In this document: in pieces, positions 52,714 to 62,202 of the stretch | Numbering within the stretch: position 1 is the stretch's first letter | Layout: each line of letters opens with the position of its first letter | Assembly (NCBI GenBank): GCA_018380885.1 | Contig: JAGZSY010000024.1 | Coordinates: forward strand, 8,001-72,000 | Source of the DNA: Enterocloster asparagiformis | Lineage (GTDB): Bacteria; Bacillota; Clostridia; Lachnospirales; Lachnospiraceae | Direction of reading: 5' to 3' | Length of the DNA: 64,000 nucleotides | Made by a program: the position numbers and the translations under genes | The notes under the pieces: model-generated | The model's input: only the letters and a program-made list of their open reading frames with translations | Database searches by the model: none | What the model was told of the DNA's origin: nothing

Positions 52714-52743
52714 ACTATAACACAAAGTATATTATTATGACAA
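52714..52743 (-). promoter_or_regulatory. Promoter of the YkgJ-type gene
   Basis: Minus-strand TTGTCA, 18-bp spacer, TATAGT. The -35 overlaps the stop codon of the last kinase gene, so this gene can be expressed apart from the array. Confidence 0.5.
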
Positions 52744-54822
52744 CCTTACATGATCAAAATCTTCATAATACCATACTGTAATGTCCTCCCCAAACGCATT
52801 CTCATCAAACTGACAGTCCTTGCTGATCGTGACGAAATACAGTCTGCCGCAATCATATACCGCATGATAACCAATCTTTTTTACACTCTTGGGAATGTTG
52901 ATCGTGTGCAGAGACGTGCAGCCGTTGAAGCTGAAATCTCCCAGCTCCTTCACTCCCTCGTCAAAGACAACTCTCTCTAACTGAGCGCTGTGCTCAAAGG
53001 CCCCCCGGCCCACAACCCGGACTCCTTTTAAAATCGCCACCTCCGTCAAGGATGTGTAGGCAAATGCGTGATCCCCGATCGATTCAATTTCCGGCGGTAT
53101 AGAAAATTTTCCTTCCCTGGAATTGGGAAAGGCCGCCAGCTGGCTCCCGTTCTTATAAAGAATGCCGTCCGCCATTGTAAACGTGCTGTTTCCCTCTGCA
53201 ATTTTTACCTGCGTGTTGTATAGAATTGCTCCGTCCACCGCTTCGACCGTGGAGGGAAGCGTCAGTTCCGTGATGCCGGATTCGAAAAAGGCATATTCCC
53301 CAATTTCCCGCAGGCCCTCCGGCAGGTCGATCCGTTTTAAATTAGAACAGCGGGAAAACGTATAATCCCCTATGGTTTTAAGACCTGCCGGAAGAATCAC
53401 TTCCTCCAGCAACTGATTCTCATAAAAGAGTTTTTCTCCCAGCTCCACCACCGGCAATCCGTTGATCTCAGCCGGAAGTTTTATGTGGGACGCCTCATGA
53501 TCTGCCCGATACTCCGTCAAGATCATACCGCTTTCATCCTCTGTTTCTTTATAGGCCCATTCCGACAGATTTGCCATGTCATCCCCTGAGCTTTCAAACG
53601 TCTCGCTTCCCGCTTCCGCCGCCACATCCGCCCTCACCCCGGGAGCAGCGGCGCCGCTGTCCGGACGGATTACAAAAAATACGCAGGCCGCCGCAAACAG
53701 GGCGGACAGCGCGCCTGCGGCTATAAACGCGCCCTTCGCTCCCTTTTTCTCTTTTGGCCGTCCGTCCCTGCGGATCGTATCCGAATGCGGTGGGGCGGTT
53801 TTCTCCATAGACGGTGTTACGGGCGGTATGGGCTGAGAGGCGGGACGCGTCGCCGACGGTTCCCCGGCCATGGATATCCTCCGTTTCAATTCCCGCATAT
53901 CCCGGATACGATTTTCTGCGTTTAATTCCAGGGCGTCCCTCAACGCCTCCGCCACATGAGGCGGAATATTCAGTTCCGGATCAAAGGAAACAGGCGTTTT
54001 CTTAAACTCGCGCTCCATCGCCTCAGGCACCACATGCCCGGTTATACAGTAATAGATGGTGGCCGCCATAGCATAGACGTCCGTCCAGCTTCCCAGGCAT
54101 TCCGACTCCATGTACTGTTCCGGAGCGCTGAAATTCCGCTTGACCACCGCCATGGAGGCGTGACCTCCGTTTGCCCTCACGTCCACCGCCGCCCCCATAT
54201 CCAGAAGCCTGGCCTTACCGTCCGGTTGAAGCATAATGTTGTCCGGGGAAATATCCCGGTGGATAAAGCCGCAGTCATGGATCACGGCCAGGCTGTCCAG
54301 AATGGGGGACAACAATTTTATGCACGCCTCATACCCCAATACGCCATGGGCAAGAAGATAGTTTTTTAAGGTATCCCCTTCTATAAAGTCCATGACAATA
54401 TAAGCGGTCTGATTTTCGCCAAATGCATCGCGCACGCGCACGACGGCCGGTGCAGCCTCCAGCTTCGCCATTTTCCTGGCTTCCTTTAAGAAGCGCTCCA
54501 TGCCATCCGACCAGTTTTCCTCCCCATCGCCTGCAAAATCCCATTGAATCTCATTGGAGTAACTGTTGGTGCGGGAAGCCGAGCCGGAGGGAAAGTACTC
54601 CTTTACCGCCACCTTCATCTCCAGGGTCATATCCCAGCCCACATATGTGATGCCAAAGCCGCCCTGCCCAATGACATTCCCAATATAATAACGGCCGCGG
54701 AGGATGGTATGCCGCTTCAGGGCATTTAACGGCTGGGCGCCGCTGTCCTGCTCATATCCGCAATGGGGGCATATCCGTATGCCCGCCTCCAGATTTGTCA
54801 TGCACTTCGTACATCTCGCCAT
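52735..54822 (-). CDS. Receptor-like Ser/Thr kinase with LRR ectodomain (array member 1)
   Basis: A 695-aa protein, last in the array. Residues 4-21 hold the zinc ribbon (CTKC ... CPHC). The kinase domain (about 45-315) has the glycine loop GQGGFG (52-57), Lys74, the catalytic HRD (188-190) with Asn195, DMG in place of DFG (208-210) and APE (233-235). A helix at about 364-385 crosses the membrane; the C-terminal part is BspA-like leucine-rich repeats (about 445-680: LPEGLREIGEYAFFESGITE and similar), so the LRRs face outside. The C-terminus extends past the YY-D end of its paralogues (WYYEDFDHVRLS). A GGAGG site lies about 13 bp before the ATG. Confidence 0.9.
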   Translation of the reverse strand: MARCTKCMTNLEAGIRICPHCGYEQDSGAQPLNALKRHTILRGRYYIGNVIGQGGFGITYVGWDMTLEMKVAVKEYFPSGSASRTNSYSNEIQWDFAGDGEENWSDGMERFLKEARKMAKLEAAPAVVRVRDAFGENQTAYIVMDFIEGDTLKNYLLAHGVLGYEACIKLLSPILDSLAVIHDCGFIHRDISPDNIMLQPDGKARLLDMGAAVDVRANGGHASMAVVKRNFSAPEQYMESECLGSWTDVYAMAATIYYCITGHVVPEAMEREFKKTPVSFDPELNIPPHVAEALRDALELNAENRIRDMRELKRRISMAGEPSATRPASQPIPPVTPSMEKTAPPHSDTIRRDGRPKEKKGAKGAFIAAGALSALFAAACVFFVIRPDSGAAAPGVRADVAAEAGSETFESSGDDMANLSEWAYKETEDESGMILTEYRADHEASHIKLPAEINGLPVVELGEKLFYENQLLEEVILPAGLKTIGDYTFSRCSNLKRIDLPEGLREIGEYAFFESGITELTLPSTVEAVDGAILYNTQVKIAEGNSTFTMADGILYKNGSQLAAFPNSREGKFSIPPEIESIGDHAFAYTSLTEVAILKGVRVVGRGAFEHSAQLERVVFDEGVKELGDFSFNGCTSLHTINIPKSVKKIGYHAVYDCGRLYFVTISKDCQFDENAFGEDITVWYYEDFDHVRLS

Positions 54823-54842
54823 GTTATACCCGCTCCTCCGAT

Positions 54843-57224
54843 TTAATCGTAATACCTTATCTCTGTAAACGGTTCAAAAGCCCGCAGTTGAACCTGGCAA
54901 TTTCCACTGATGGTAACGGATTCCAGGTTGTCGCAGTCGGCAAACGCCATACTGCCAATCCATGTTACGCTGCCGGGAATCGTGACTTCGCTCAGGGAGC
55001 CGCAATTTCTGAAGCAGTATTCTCCCAGCTTCTCCACCCCGTCCTCGATCAACACCTTTTGAAGGCTGCTGCTGTGAAACGCTCCGTACCCCACCGCCCG
55101 GACGCTGCCCGGAATCACAAGCTCCGTCATGGAGGTGTCCGCAAACGCATAATCCCCGATGGTATTGATCTCCGGCGGAATCGTAAATTCACCGTCTCTG
55201 GAAAGCGGAAAGGCTGTCAGCTCGCTGCCGTTTTTATAGATAACACCGTCAACCATGGAAAATATCTGGTTTCCATCCGCGATTTTCACCTGAGGAATCT
55301 CAAAAATAGAGGAACCCGCGCTGAGGGATTCCACTGTGGACGGTATGGTAATCTCTTGAAGCCCTGTACAGTAGAATGCACGGTGTTCTATGGATTTTAA
55401 GCCCTCCGGCAGCTCAATGCGCTTCAGATTACTGCAGTTAGCAAATGTAAACTCTCCAATCGTCTCCAGGTTTTCCGACAACCCTATCTGCTTTAAACTA
55501 TAACAATCGTAGAATGCAGACTGCCCAATGGTTTTAACTCCCTTGGGCAGTTCGATCTGTTTCAGATAATAGCATCCCCGAAACGCCCCGTCGCCAATCT
55601 GCTGCAAGCCCTCCGGCAAAATCACTCCCTCCAACGTTTTGTTGTTCCAGAAAAGATTTGCTCCCAGTCCGACCACCGGCAATCCGTCGATTTCGTCCGG
55701 CAGCTTAATATAGGCCTCCCCCTCTCCCATATATTCGCTGAGCGTAATGCCATTGCCATCCTCCGTCTTATAATAGGTCAGCTCCGACAGTTCCACGTCG
55801 GCGTACCTTGAAGCAGGAATCGTTTCCTCGGCAGCGGCTGTCTCCCGTCCAGGCGATTGATCTTCCGTGGCAGCGGCTGTCTCCTGAACAGGCGACTGAT
55901 CTTCTGCGACAGCGGCTGTCTCCCGGACAGCCGGTTGACCCGCCGCCACAGCGCGCGCATCGCGTTCCTCCCCTGCGTTGGAAACAGCCCGGCGGGAAGG
56001 TCCTGCGACCATAAACACAGCGAAAAGCACGATCAGCGTTGACAAAACGCCTATGGCTGCCACCACTCTTTTTGATCCCGTTTTCTGCCCGCCCGGCGCT
56101 GTCCGCCCGGTACCGCCGTCCATATCCGCAGACGAGCCAGAATCCGTCTGCGGGACATTACCCGTATAAGGGGTTGTTTTCATCCCATCGTCATCTTCCA
56201 GGGGCGGGACCGGTGACTTCTGCGAGCGCGCAGGCCCGCCCTGCCCCGACGCCGGCTCCCCTGCTGCAATCAGCCTTCTCTTTAATTCCCTCATATCCCG
56301 TATCCGCTTCCCCGCATCCAGCTTTAGCGCATCATTTAGCGCTTCCGTCACCTGAAGCGGAATATGCAGCTCCGGATCAAAGGACAGAGGTATTTTCTTA
56401 AGTCCTCTCTCCAGCGCTTCGGGAACCGTTTTTCCGGTTACGCAGTAATAGATCGTCGCTCCCATGGCGTACACATCCGTCCAGCTCCCCAAGCTTTCTG
56501 ACTCCATGTACTGCTCCGGGGCGCTGAAATTCCTCTTGACCACCGCTATGGAGGCGCGGCCTTCGTTTGCCCTCACGTCCACCGCCGCCCCCATATCCAG
56601 AAGCCTGGCGGAGCCGTCCGGCTGAAGCATAATGTTGTCCGGAGAGATATCCCGGTGGATAAATCCGCAGTCGTGAATCACCGCCAAGCTGTCCAGAATG
56701 GGGGAGAGAAGGGTTATGCACGCCTCATAGTCCAGCACGCCGTGGCTTTGGAGGTATTTTTTCAAAGTATCCCCCTCCACAAAGTCCATGACGATGTAGG
56801 CGGTTCGGTTCTCGGCAAATGCATCTCGCACGCGCACAATGGCCGGCACGGAGTCCAGCCTGGCCATCTTCCTGGCCTCCTTCAAAAAGCGGTCGATCCC
56901 CTCCTCCCAGCTTTCCCGGCCTTTCCCGGTGAAATCCCACTGAATCTCATTGGAATAGCTGCTGGTACGGGAGGCTGATCCTGAGGGGAAATACTCCTTA
57001 ACCGCGACCTTCGTCTCCAGAACCAGGTCAAAGCCCACATAGGTGATGCCAAATCCGCCCTGTCCGATGACATTTCCGATGTAATAGCGGCCATGAAGGA
57101 TGGTTTCCCGCTTCAGGGCGCTGGGCGGCTGTACGGCGCTGCCCTGCTCATATCCGCAGCCGGGGCATACCAGAGCCCCCTCCGCCAGTTCCTTCATACA
57201 CTTTGCACATCTGGTCATCTGCAT
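54843..57224 (-). CDS. Receptor-like Ser/Thr kinase with LRR ectodomain (array member 2)
   Basis: A 793-aa paralogue. The zinc ribbon (CAKC ... CPGC) is at about 6-23, the kinase at about 45-320 (HRD at 190-192, DMG at 210-212), and the membrane helix at about 386-407. A short repeat linker follows (about 427-470, 13-residue units like AEDQSPVQETAAA), then LRRs to the end (about 500-793), finishing EIRYYD. The cytosolic linker has MKTTPYTGNVPQ, shared with member 5. The ATG (MQMTRC) has GGGAGG 7 bp upstream and lies 16 bp after the stop of member 3; earlier in-frame ATGs are inside that gene. Confidence 0.9.
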   Translation of the reverse strand: MQMTRCAKCMKELAEGALVCPGCGYEQGSAVQPPSALKRETILHGRYYIGNVIGQGGFGITYVGFDLVLETKVAVKEYFPSGSASRTSSYSNEIQWDFTGKGRESWEEGIDRFLKEARKMARLDSVPAIVRVRDAFAENRTAYIVMDFVEGDTLKKYLQSHGVLDYEACITLLSPILDSLAVIHDCGFIHRDISPDNIMLQPDGSARLLDMGAAVDVRANEGRASIAVVKRNFSAPEQYMESESLGSWTDVYAMGATIYYCVTGKTVPEALERGLKKIPLSFDPELHIPLQVTEALNDALKLDAGKRIRDMRELKRRLIAAGEPASGQGGPARSQKSPVPPLEDDDGMKTTPYTGNVPQTDSGSSADMDGGTGRTAPGGQKTGSKRVVAAIGVLSTLIVLFAVFMVAGPSRRAVSNAGEERDARAVAAGQPAVRETAAVAEDQSPVQETAAATEDQSPGRETAAAEETIPASRYADVELSELTYYKTEDGNGITLSEYMGEGEAYIKLPDEIDGLPVVGLGANLFWNNKTLEGVILPEGLQQIGDGAFRGCYYLKQIELPKGVKTIGQSAFYDCYSLKQIGLSENLETIGEFTFANCSNLKRIELPEGLKSIEHRAFYCTGLQEITIPSTVESLSAGSSIFEIPQVKIADGNQIFSMVDGVIYKNGSELTAFPLSRDGEFTIPPEINTIGDYAFADTSMTELVIPGSVRAVGYGAFHSSSLQKVLIEDGVEKLGEYCFRNCGSLSEVTIPGSVTWIGSMAFADCDNLESVTISGNCQVQLRAFEPFTEIRYYD
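55831..55937 (-). repeat. 39-bp tandem repeat in the linker of array member 2
   Basis: Units start at 55831, 55870 and 55909 with core CAGCGGCTGTCTCC (plus strand). They encode 13-residue repeats rich in E, A, T and Q in the extracytoplasmic stalk next to the membrane. Length changes here would alter the distance of the LRR domain from the membrane. Confidence 0.8.
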
Positions 57225-57240
57225 GTCCGATCCTCCCGAT

Positions 57241-59979
57241 TTAATCGTAATACTTGATTTCCACCCCCGGCTCAAACGCATCATCGGCCACCTGACAGTC
57301 CTTGCTCACGGTAACGGATTTCAGACTGTCGCAGCCCATAAACGCCTTGAAATCAATGGTCTTTACGCTTCTGGGGATGATGATTTCGCTGAGCGCTTCG
57401 CAGTGGGCAAAGCTCTTATATCCCAGCGCCTCCACCCCTTCCTCCATCACAGCCTTCCGAAGCTTGTGCCCGCGGTCAAATGCCTTTGGTCCGATCACGC
57501 GGACATGGCCGGGAATCTCGACCTCGGTCAGAGACGTACCGCAAAAAGCATTTTCGCCAATGATGCTGATCTCCGGCGGTATCACAAATGTTCCCTCAAT
57601 GGAATCAGGAACGGCCGTCAACTCATTTCCATTTTTGCAGATCATGCCGTCCGACATGGTAAAGGTCCGGTTTCCTTCTGCGATGACTACCTGGGGAATC
57701 CGGAAAATATCAGCTCCCAGATAGAGATACTCCACGCTGGAGGGAATCGTGATTGTTTCAAGCCCGGCGCCGTCAAAAGCGCTATCCCCTATGGATCTCA
57801 AGCCTTCCGGCAATTCGATCCGCTTTAAACTTGTGCATCCGGAAAATACGGAGTCACCGATGGCCTTTAAGTTCTCCGGCAGCCCAACCTGTTTTAAGTT
57901 TGTACAGCTTTTAAATGCGGCCCATTCCAGATACTCTATTTTGTCCGGCAGAACGACGCCCTCCAGAGTTTCATTTCCCGTGAAGAGGAAAAATCCCAGC
58001 TTCACTACCGGCTTCCCCTCTATCTCGTCCGGCAGCTTGATATACGGCTCTCTTCCCGTATACTTCTCCAGCAGGATTCCGTCCTCGTCCTCCAGATTCC
58101 TATAAACCAGTTCCGACAACTCCACATCCGCGTACTGTAAGGCTTCAGCCGTCTCCGTTTCGGTCTGGGCAGCGGTTGTCCGGGCCGCAGCCCGGGGCTG
58201 GCCAATATAGTTATGTCCAAAATACAGCGCCGCGTTCACCGCGTTTGTCACCGCTTTAGAGGTCACTGTCGCGCCGCTGATCGCGTTGATTTCAGCCTCC
58301 CCCGGACTGCCACCGTATGGGATTACGGTCAGGGACTGCGCATTCTTCCCAGTGTACTGATCCTTAAACTCCGGCTCAGTGGCTCTTAATCCCATGCCCG
58401 GTATCTCGTTAATCTCCAAAAATTCCAGGCCTGTCACGTTTCCATTTTCTTCCATACCCACAGCAATCTTGACGGTTCCCGAATAACCGTCGTCTGAGTG
58501 GGAAACGATCACATAACCCAGCTTTTCTCCGGCGGCATCCATGGCCGTAAAAACGGCATCAACCGCTACGGCTCCATAATCCAGGGCAGCCAGCTTGGCG
58601 TTGCAGCCTTTAATGAGCTCAGCCGGCTGCTCCTCGAAAACATCCGCCTGCTCCCACAGAAGTTTACACACCTGTGAAAGCTCCGGTTGCTTGGCAGCAT
58701 CCGTATATTTCCGTGATTGAGCCTTATAAAACAGGGCCGCACAAATCATAAACGCCGCCAGCCCGGCTATAGCGATCAAGACAGCCCGGCGGCTCCTTCT
58801 GATCGTCCGTCTTTTTCCCTTCTCCGCCTGCTTCTGTTCCCTGGCCCGGCGGCCCCCGGCTTCTGCCGACGATTTTGATTTTTCGGACTCTCCTGGGCGG
58901 GGGAGCGGTTTTATCTCACCGCCGTTCTCCATAAAAGGAACGGTTGGCGGGATGTCCTGGAACTCAGACTCCGCCTGTTTCCGCGGGCCGAGCTTCCCCT
59001 GCGCGTTTTCGTTTCCGCCCGCGGTCAGCCGGCGCTTCAGCTCCCGCATATCCTGAATCCGGTCCTCCACGCGCAGCGCCAGCGCGTCATTGAGCGTCTC
59101 AATCACACAGGGCGGAATGCCCAGCCTCGGATCAAAGTAAAGCGGAACCTTCTTAAACTCCCGCTCCAACGCCTCCGGTACCACCTTTCCGGTCATACAA
59201 TAGTAAACGGTGGCTCCCATGGCGTACACGTCGGTCCAGCTCCCCAGTATTTCCGACTCCATATACTGTTCCGGCGCGCTGAAATTCCGCTTAATCACCG
59301 CCGTGGAGGCGTGGCCGTCGTTGGCCCTCACATCCACCGCCGCCCCCATGTCCAGCAGCCTGGCGGAGCCGTCGGGCCGGAGCATGATATTGTCCGGCGA
59401 GATATCCCGGTGGATGAATCCGCGGTCGTGGATCACCGCCAGGCTGTCCAGGATGGGGGACAAAAGGGCCGTGCACTGCTCATACTTCAGCGCGCCGTGG
59501 CTCAGGAGATACGTTTTCAGGGTGACTCCTTCCACAAAATCCATGACAATATAGGCGGTCCGGTTCTCGCCGAACGCATCGCGGACCCGGACGATGGACG
59601 GCACTTCATCCAGCCTCGCCATCCTCCTGGCCTCCTTCAAAAAGCGGTCCATCCCCTGCGACCGTTCCTCCGGATTCTGATTGACCGAATCCCACTCGAT
59701 CCGGTTGGAAAAGCTGTTGATGCGTGTTGCAAAGCCGGAGGGAAAGTACTCCTTCACCGCCACCTTCATCTCCAGCGTCAGGTCCCAGCCCACATATGTG
59801 ATGCCGAACCCGCCCTGGCCGATCACATTTCCGACCAGATAGCGGCCGTGGAGAATGATCCCTCGCTTTAACGCGTTGACCGGCTGGGCGGCGCTGTCCT
59901 GCTCGTAGCCGCAATGGGGACAAATCCGGTCCGCCTCCTTCAATTCCCCCATGCACCTCGTACATCTCGTCACCCGCAT
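57241..59979 (-). CDS. Receptor-like Ser/Thr kinase with extra FMN-binding domain and LRRs (array member 3)
   Basis: The longest complete array member (912 aa). Zinc ribbon Cys6, 9, 20 and 23; kinase with GQGGFG (54-59), Lys76, HRD (190-192), DMG (210-212) and APE (235-237); linker with PTVPFMENG; membrane helix about 400-418. Then, unlike its paralogues, an FMN-binding domain (about 455-592, DNA 58617-58204) of the RnfG/NqrC type: EIPGMG, then SGATVTS (568-574), where FMN is normally joined to the second threonine (Thr573) by ApbE. LRRs follow from about 640 and end EIKYYD. The fusion predicts a flavin on the outer face linked to a cytosolic kinase. GGAGG lies 7 bp before the ATG. Confidence 0.92.
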   Translation of the reverse strand: MRVTRCTRCMGELKEADRICPHCGYEQDSAAQPVNALKRGIILHGRYLVGNVIGQGGFGITYVGWDLTLEMKVAVKEYFPSGFATRINSFSNRIEWDSVNQNPEERSQGMDRFLKEARRMARLDEVPSIVRVRDAFGENRTAYIVMDFVEGVTLKTYLLSHGALKYEQCTALLSPILDSLAVIHDRGFIHRDISPDNIMLRPDGSARLLDMGAAVDVRANDGHASTAVIKRNFSAPEQYMESEILGSWTDVYAMGATVYYCMTGKVVPEALEREFKKVPLYFDPRLGIPPCVIETLNDALALRVEDRIQDMRELKRRLTAGGNENAQGKLGPRKQAESEFQDIPPTVPFMENGGEIKPLPRPGESEKSKSSAEAGGRRAREQKQAEKGKRRTIRRSRRAVLIAIAGLAAFMICAALFYKAQSRKYTDAAKQPELSQVCKLLWEQADVFEEQPAELIKGCNAKLAALDYGAVAVDAVFTAMDAAGEKLGYVIVSHSDDGYSGTVKIAVGMEENGNVTGLEFLEINEIPGMGLRATEPEFKDQYTGKNAQSLTVIPYGGSPGEAEINAISGATVTSKAVTNAVNAALYFGHNYIGQPRAAARTTAAQTETETAEALQYADVELSELVYRNLEDEDGILLEKYTGREPYIKLPDEIEGKPVVKLGFFLFTGNETLEGVVLPDKIEYLEWAAFKSCTNLKQVGLPENLKAIGDSVFSGCTSLKRIELPEGLRSIGDSAFDGAGLETITIPSSVEYLYLGADIFRIPQVVIAEGNRTFTMSDGMICKNGNELTAVPDSIEGTFVIPPEISIIGENAFCGTSLTEVEIPGHVRVIGPKAFDRGHKLRKAVMEEGVEALGYKSFAHCEALSEIIIPRSVKTIDFKAFMGCDSLKSVTVSKDCQVADDAFEPGVEIKYYD

Positions 59980-59994
59980 ACGCGTTCCTCCAAA

Positions 59995-62181
59995 CTAATC
60001 GTAGTAGTTTATCTCCACATCCGGCGCAAAAGCTCCGTCAACGATCTCACAATCCCGGCTCACGGTAACGGATTTCAGTTTGTCGCATTCATCAAACGCC
60101 AAATAGCCGATATATTTCACGCTTTGGGGGATCGTAATCTCTCTGAGAGAACCACAGCCGCAGAAGCAGGCGTCCTTTAATTCCTCTACTCCCTCCTCAA
60201 TCACAACACGGCGTAGACTGTCTCCCCAGGAAAACGCAAAATCTCCAACTGTTTGCACGCTCCCGGGAATTGTCAGCTTTGTCAGATTATGGTACATAAA
60301 CGCGGCATCTCCTATGACGGATATTTCCGTTGGAATTACAAAATTATTATCACGCAAATATGGAGAGGCCGTCAACTCGATCCCATTTGGTGTCGACTTA
60401 TATATCATACCGTCAGACATGCTGTATGTCCGATTTTCAGGTGCTATGTCAAACTCTGGAATATTTAAAATGGTGGAGCCTCCGCTAATCTCTTCAACTG
60501 TAGAAGGTATGTAGATTCTTTCAATTCCCGAAGACCAAAAGGCGAAATCGCCAATATGTGTCAACCCCTCGGGCAAGTCCAGCCGTTGTATATTCACACA
60601 GCCTGAAAACACGCTGTTTTCAATGCTTTTAAGCCCCTCCGGCAGAAGCACGCCTTCCAAAGTATCATTCTCATAGAATAATTTCTTTCCCAGTGTCACA
60701 ACTGGCGTCCCCTCTATCTCATCGGGAAGTTTTATGTAGGGCTCTCCCTCTCCCAAATATTGGGTGAGGGCAATCCCATTTCCATCCTCTGTTTTTTCAT
60801 AGATCAGATCCGACAATTCCACCTCCACATATGTGGAAGTATCCACCGGCTCCGGCGCATCCGTCTCCTCCACAGAGTCTGATTCCGCAACAGTGGTTTT
60901 CTCCGAAGTCTCCTTCGCTGCGCTCGATTCAACCCTCGCCGTTTTCGTCTCCTTCCCGCCGCCGGAAGAGCCGCTGCCGGAATCCTGAAACGCATAGAAG
61001 AAAATCGTCAGCACAGACATTGCAGACAACGCGCCTATGGTGATCAACGCGATTTTTAACCCCCGTTTCAGCCGTCCAAACCGCGAAGGCTCCGCCTTCT
61101 TTTGGATTGTGCTGTTCTCTATTTTCTGTTCCGGCTGTCCCGTGGGCAATGTCTCTTCTATGGCAGGAGTTGGAGCGCTTTTTGTTTCCCCTTGAAACGG
61201 CATGGTGGGAGCGATATCGTCCACCGGAACGGTCAGTCTCCGCTTGAACTCCCGCATATCCTGAATCCGGTTCTTGGCGTCCAGCTCCAGCCCGTCGCTT
61301 AACGCCCCGATCACATGCGCGGGAATATTGAGTCCCGGATCAAAGTACAGCGGCGTTTTTTTAAACTCCCGCTCCAGCGCCTCTGGCGCTACCTTGCCGG
61401 TCAGGCAATAGTAAAACGTAGCCGCCATGGCGTACACGTCCGTCCAGCTCCCCAGGCTTTCCGCTTCCATATACTGCTCCGGCGCGCTGAAATTCCGCTT
61501 CACTACAGCCATGGAGGCGTGGCCGTCGTTGGCCCTGATGTCCACCGCGGCCCCCATATCTAAAAGCCTGGCCGAGCCGTCGGGCTGAAGCATGATGTTG
61601 TCGGGGGAAATATCCCTGTGGATGAATCCCCGGTCGTGGATTACCGCCAGGCTGTCCAGGATGGGGGATAAAAGGGCCATACACTCCTCATACCGCAGCA
61701 CTCCGTGGCTCAAAAGATACTTTTTCAAGGTATCCCCCTCCACAAAGTCCATCACGATGTAAGCGGTCTGATTCTCGCCGAATGCGTCCCGCACCCGCAC
61801 AATGGCCGGCACGGAGTCCAGCTTCGCCATCTTCCTGGCCTCTTTCAGAAAGCGGTCCATGCCCTCCGACCAGTTTGCCTTTCCGTCGCCTGTGAAATCC
61901 CACTGAATCTGGTTGGAAAAACTGTTTGTGCGGGAAGCGGAGCCGGAGGGAAAATACTCCTTTACAGCCACCTTCATTTCCAGCGTCACATCCCAGCCCA
62001 CATATGTAATACCAAAACCGCCCTGGCCGATCACATTTCCAATATAATACCTGTCGTGCAGCATGGTGCCACGTTTCAGAGCGTTGGGCGGCTGGGCGGC
62101 GCTGTCCTGCTCAAAGCCGCAGTTGGGACAAAATCGAACGTCCTCCGTCAGTTCTTCCATACATTTTGTGCAGCGTTTCAT
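59995..62181 (-). CDS. Receptor-like Ser/Thr kinase with LRR ectodomain (array member 4)
   Basis: A 728-aa paralogue. Zinc ribbon CTKC ... CPNC (4-21), kinase with GQGGFG (52-57), Lys74, HRD (188-190) and DMG (208-210), a short cytosolic linker containing PTMPF, a membrane helix at about 375-397, an S/T/E-rich stalk and LRRs from about 470 to the end (EINYYD). The region after the helix (SGSGSSGGGKETKTARVE) is a flexible spacer. GGAGGG lies 9 bp before the ATG. It begins 21 bp after member 5 and ends 15 bp before member 3, consistent with one operon. Confidence 0.9.
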   Translation of the reverse strand: MKRCTKCMEELTEDVRFCPNCGFEQDSAAQPPNALKRGTMLHDRYYIGNVIGQGGFGITYVGWDVTLEMKVAVKEYFPSGSASRTNSFSNQIQWDFTGDGKANWSEGMDRFLKEARKMAKLDSVPAIVRVRDAFGENQTAYIVMDFVEGDTLKKYLLSHGVLRYEECMALLSPILDSLAVIHDRGFIHRDISPDNIMLQPDGSARLLDMGAAVDIRANDGHASMAVVKRNFSAPEQYMEAESLGSWTDVYAMAATFYYCLTGKVAPEALEREFKKTPLYFDPGLNIPAHVIGALSDGLELDAKNRIQDMREFKRRLTVPVDDIAPTMPFQGETKSAPTPAIEETLPTGQPEQKIENSTIQKKAEPSRFGRLKRGLKIALITIGALSAMSVLTIFFYAFQDSGSGSSGGGKETKTARVESSAAKETSEKTTVAESDSVEETDAPEPVDTSTYVEVELSDLIYEKTEDGNGIALTQYLGEGEPYIKLPDEIEGTPVVTLGKKLFYENDTLEGVLLPEGLKSIENSVFSGCVNIQRLDLPEGLTHIGDFAFWSSGIERIYIPSTVEEISGGSTILNIPEFDIAPENRTYSMSDGMIYKSTPNGIELTASPYLRDNNFVIPTEISVIGDAAFMYHNLTKLTIPGSVQTVGDFAFSWGDSLRRVVIEEGVEELKDACFCGCGSLREITIPQSVKYIGYLAFDECDKLKSVTVSRDCEIVDGAFAPDVEINYYD

Positions 62182-62202
62182 CTGAGTCGCCCTCCGATCC
62201 GA

